6,282 nt of DNA from contig DPXQ01000091.1 in assembly GCA_003527225.1 (NCBI GenBank), positions 1-6,282 of the forward strand, read 5' to 3'. The notes beneath the pieces are model-generated. The model did not search any database, had not been told where the DNA came from, and saw only the letters and a list, made by a program, of their open reading frames with translations. How positions within the stretch are numbered: the stretch's first letter is position 1; the number at the start of each line of letters is the position of its first letter. A program made the position numbers and the translations under genes. This stretch comes from Rhizobium sp. GTDB taxonomy: Bacteria; Pseudomonadota; Alphaproteobacteria; Rhizobiales; Rhizobiaceae. Below, piece after piece: positions 5,603 through 6,282 of the stretch.

Positions 5603-5811
5603 GGGTCGTTTAATGATGCTCGCCGAGCCTGCTGTAGGTATCAATGAAAACAGGTGCGCCGTACCAGCGAACAGGCCGTGATGGTAAAGCCGTCGATTGA
5701 ATCATCAGTGTCCAGTTTGCAGATGGTTCAAGGCCGACTCGAACGACCGAATGGGTGGCCCAAAGCTGCCGTGCGCCTCATCGCTGCGGCACCGCAAAAC
5801 CCAGGTTCGAA

Positions 5812-5830
5812 AGCGGAAATTATTTCCGCT
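5812..5830. repeat. Perfect 8-bp palindrome with 3-nt centre
   Basis: AGCGGAAA-TTA-TTTCCGCT is a perfect inverted repeat (5812-5819 and 5823-5830). It stands about 210 nt upstream, in gene orientation, of the recombinase remnant. Tyrosine recombinases act at sites made of inverted arms around a short core, so it could be an old recombination or element-end site; a hairpin in RNA is equally possible. No T-run follows. Confidence 0.45.
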
Positions 5831-5910
5831 CGCGCCTCCAATTGACTGATGCCCAAAGCCAGGGCACAAAGGTGGCATCCACGGTCGCTCGCGATGGGAA
5901 AACAGAGGGA

Positions 5911-5942
5911 ATTTCAAGGCCTTTCTTCTAAGCCTTTGAAAT
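5911..5942. repeat. Imperfect inverted repeat (10 bp with one bulge)
   Basis: ATTTCAAGGC (5911-5920) pairs with GCCTTTGAAAT (5932-5942), with one bulged T and an 11-nt loop. No gene ends nearby on either strand, so a terminator role has no obvious client. It may be an end of a lost element. Confidence 0.35.
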
Positions 5943-6119
5943 CATGTGAGAATCCAGGTTCCCCAGCCAATTCTATTCTTCACCAGAAAATACAGAGACT
6001 TGAGTGCGATCATGCACCTCAGTTTGCGGCTGTGAAAGTACCGTTGCGGCGACCGACCTCGTCGTCAAATACCCATCCAACACCGTGACTTGATCAGCAG
6101 GGTTCACTGACGGTCGCAT

Positions 6120-6228
6120 GGCGCGCTGACGCGCCTCGGGCAGACCATCCAGATTGCCGGCTTCCGACGGCCGGCAGCCTTTGTCCGCGGTGGCGGACTG
6201 GCGGGTGGCGGTCCGGGCTCATCCGGAC
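6120..6228. repeat. Cluster of four perfect stem-loops
   Basis: Four successive perfect stems occur within about 110 nt: GGCGCG-CTGA-CGCGCC (6120-6135), TGCCGGC-N8-GCCGGCA (6155-6176), GTCCGC-GGTG-GCGGAC (6183-6198) and GTCCGG-GCTCAT-CCGGAC (6211-6228). Stems of 6-7 bp arise by chance in GC-rich DNA, but four non-overlapping ones in a row is more than expected. They could mark a structured RNA, a single-strand origin or transfer-origin region, or be a by-product of coding sequence in the frame starting after 6129. Confidence 0.4.
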
Positions 6229-6282
6229 ATCCAAGACGGTGGCCGGCTTATCCTCGACGAACTCCTGCGGCGAGAAGGCGCC
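6130..6282 (+). CDS. Possible 5' end of an unidentified gene running off the window
   Basis: After TGA at 6127-6129 this frame is open to the last base. From a GTG at 6190 it reads VADWRVAVRAHPDIQDGG and then RLILDELLRREGA, a protein-like charged and aliphatic mix with helix character. No ATG is present, no good Shine-Dalgarno sequence precedes the GTG or the TTG at 6181, and I do not recognise the family. The other strand is also open across much of the same interval, so this is a weak call; it may equally be the tail of a decayed gene. Confidence 0.25.

Larger units (their letters stand above)
5603..6119. other. Non-coding or decayed sequence at the island border
   Basis: About 500 nt contain no gene I can support on either strand. 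Open frames here are short, lack family patterns and mostly lack ribosome sites. The composition is visibly less GC-rich than the ars genes, especially around 5900-6010. It includes two palindromic elements described separately and no tRNA. A minus-strand phrase near 5668-5620 (GAPVFIDTYSRLGEH) faintly resembles transposase integrase-core text, too short to assign. The likeliest reading is decayed mobile-element DNA joined to the integrase remnant. Confidence 0.5.

Noticed and set aside
5740..5815. tRNA-like T-loop words (GGTTCGAAA on plus, GTTCGAGTC on minus), considered as an attachment tRNA
   Set aside because: No T-stem pairing, anticodon arm or acceptor stem can be built around them.
5654..6088. 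Two small plus-strand frames (5654-5845, 5849-6088) and a minus frame at 5705-5917
   Set aside because: They are mutually inconsistent, have no ribosome sites or recognisable families, and run through palindromic decayed DNA.
1..6282. CRISPR array or tandem repeat array
   Set aside because: No regularly spaced direct repeats were seen anywhere in the window.

Overview
The window reads as an arsenic-resistance island from an alphaproteobacterium, most likely of the Rhizobiales (Agrobacterium, Rhizobium or Ensifer type). The grounds are the protein style, GC-rich genes packed end to end, the pairing of two unrelated arsenate reductases with an Acr3 pump and ArsH, and a neighbouring ArsK-like transporter. 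Genus-level placement is inference from remembered families, not from a search.

Left half, plus strand (about 88-3260): a five-gene arsenic operon. It contains arsR (regulator), a low-molecular-weight phosphatase-type arsC, acr3 (arsenite efflux), a glutaredoxin-type arsC, and arsH (FMN oxidoreductase). From the first arsC onward the genes overlap or lie 2 nt apart, which suggests translational coupling. arsH starts at a TTG inside the preceding gene. The promoter sits so close to the arsR ATG that the transcript may be leaderless.

Middle, minus strand (3265-4831): a second regulator, arsR2, and an MFS transporter resembling ArsK. They overlap by 8 nt through a GTG start and run toward arsH, with stop codons only 4 nt apart. 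A 10-bp perfect inverted repeat lies in the end of the MFS gene at this junction.

The 42-nt space between arsR2 and the divergent gene at 4874 holds a perfect TTCAA-N6-TTGAA site whose 6-nt spacer is the candidate -10 box of the rightward promoter. The rightward gene encodes a 170-residue DUF6428-type protein with a cysteine-rich tail. It is the least understood part of the locus and the best candidate for new arsenic biology.

Right end (5387-6282): no intact gene was found. It holds the frameshifted C-terminal remnant of a tyrosine recombinase on the minus strand, about 500 nt with palindromes but no convincing gene, then a GC-rich block with four perfect stem-loops. One plus-strand frame is open to the window edge there. 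This looks like the decayed border of a mobile element next to the resistance genes.

Expected working: arsenate is reduced by either ArsC (one probably thioredoxin-linked, one glutaredoxin-linked), arsenite leaves through Acr3 and perhaps ArsK, ArsH oxidises trivalent organoarsenicals, and two cysteine-rich ArsR repressors sense trivalent arsenic separately for the two units.
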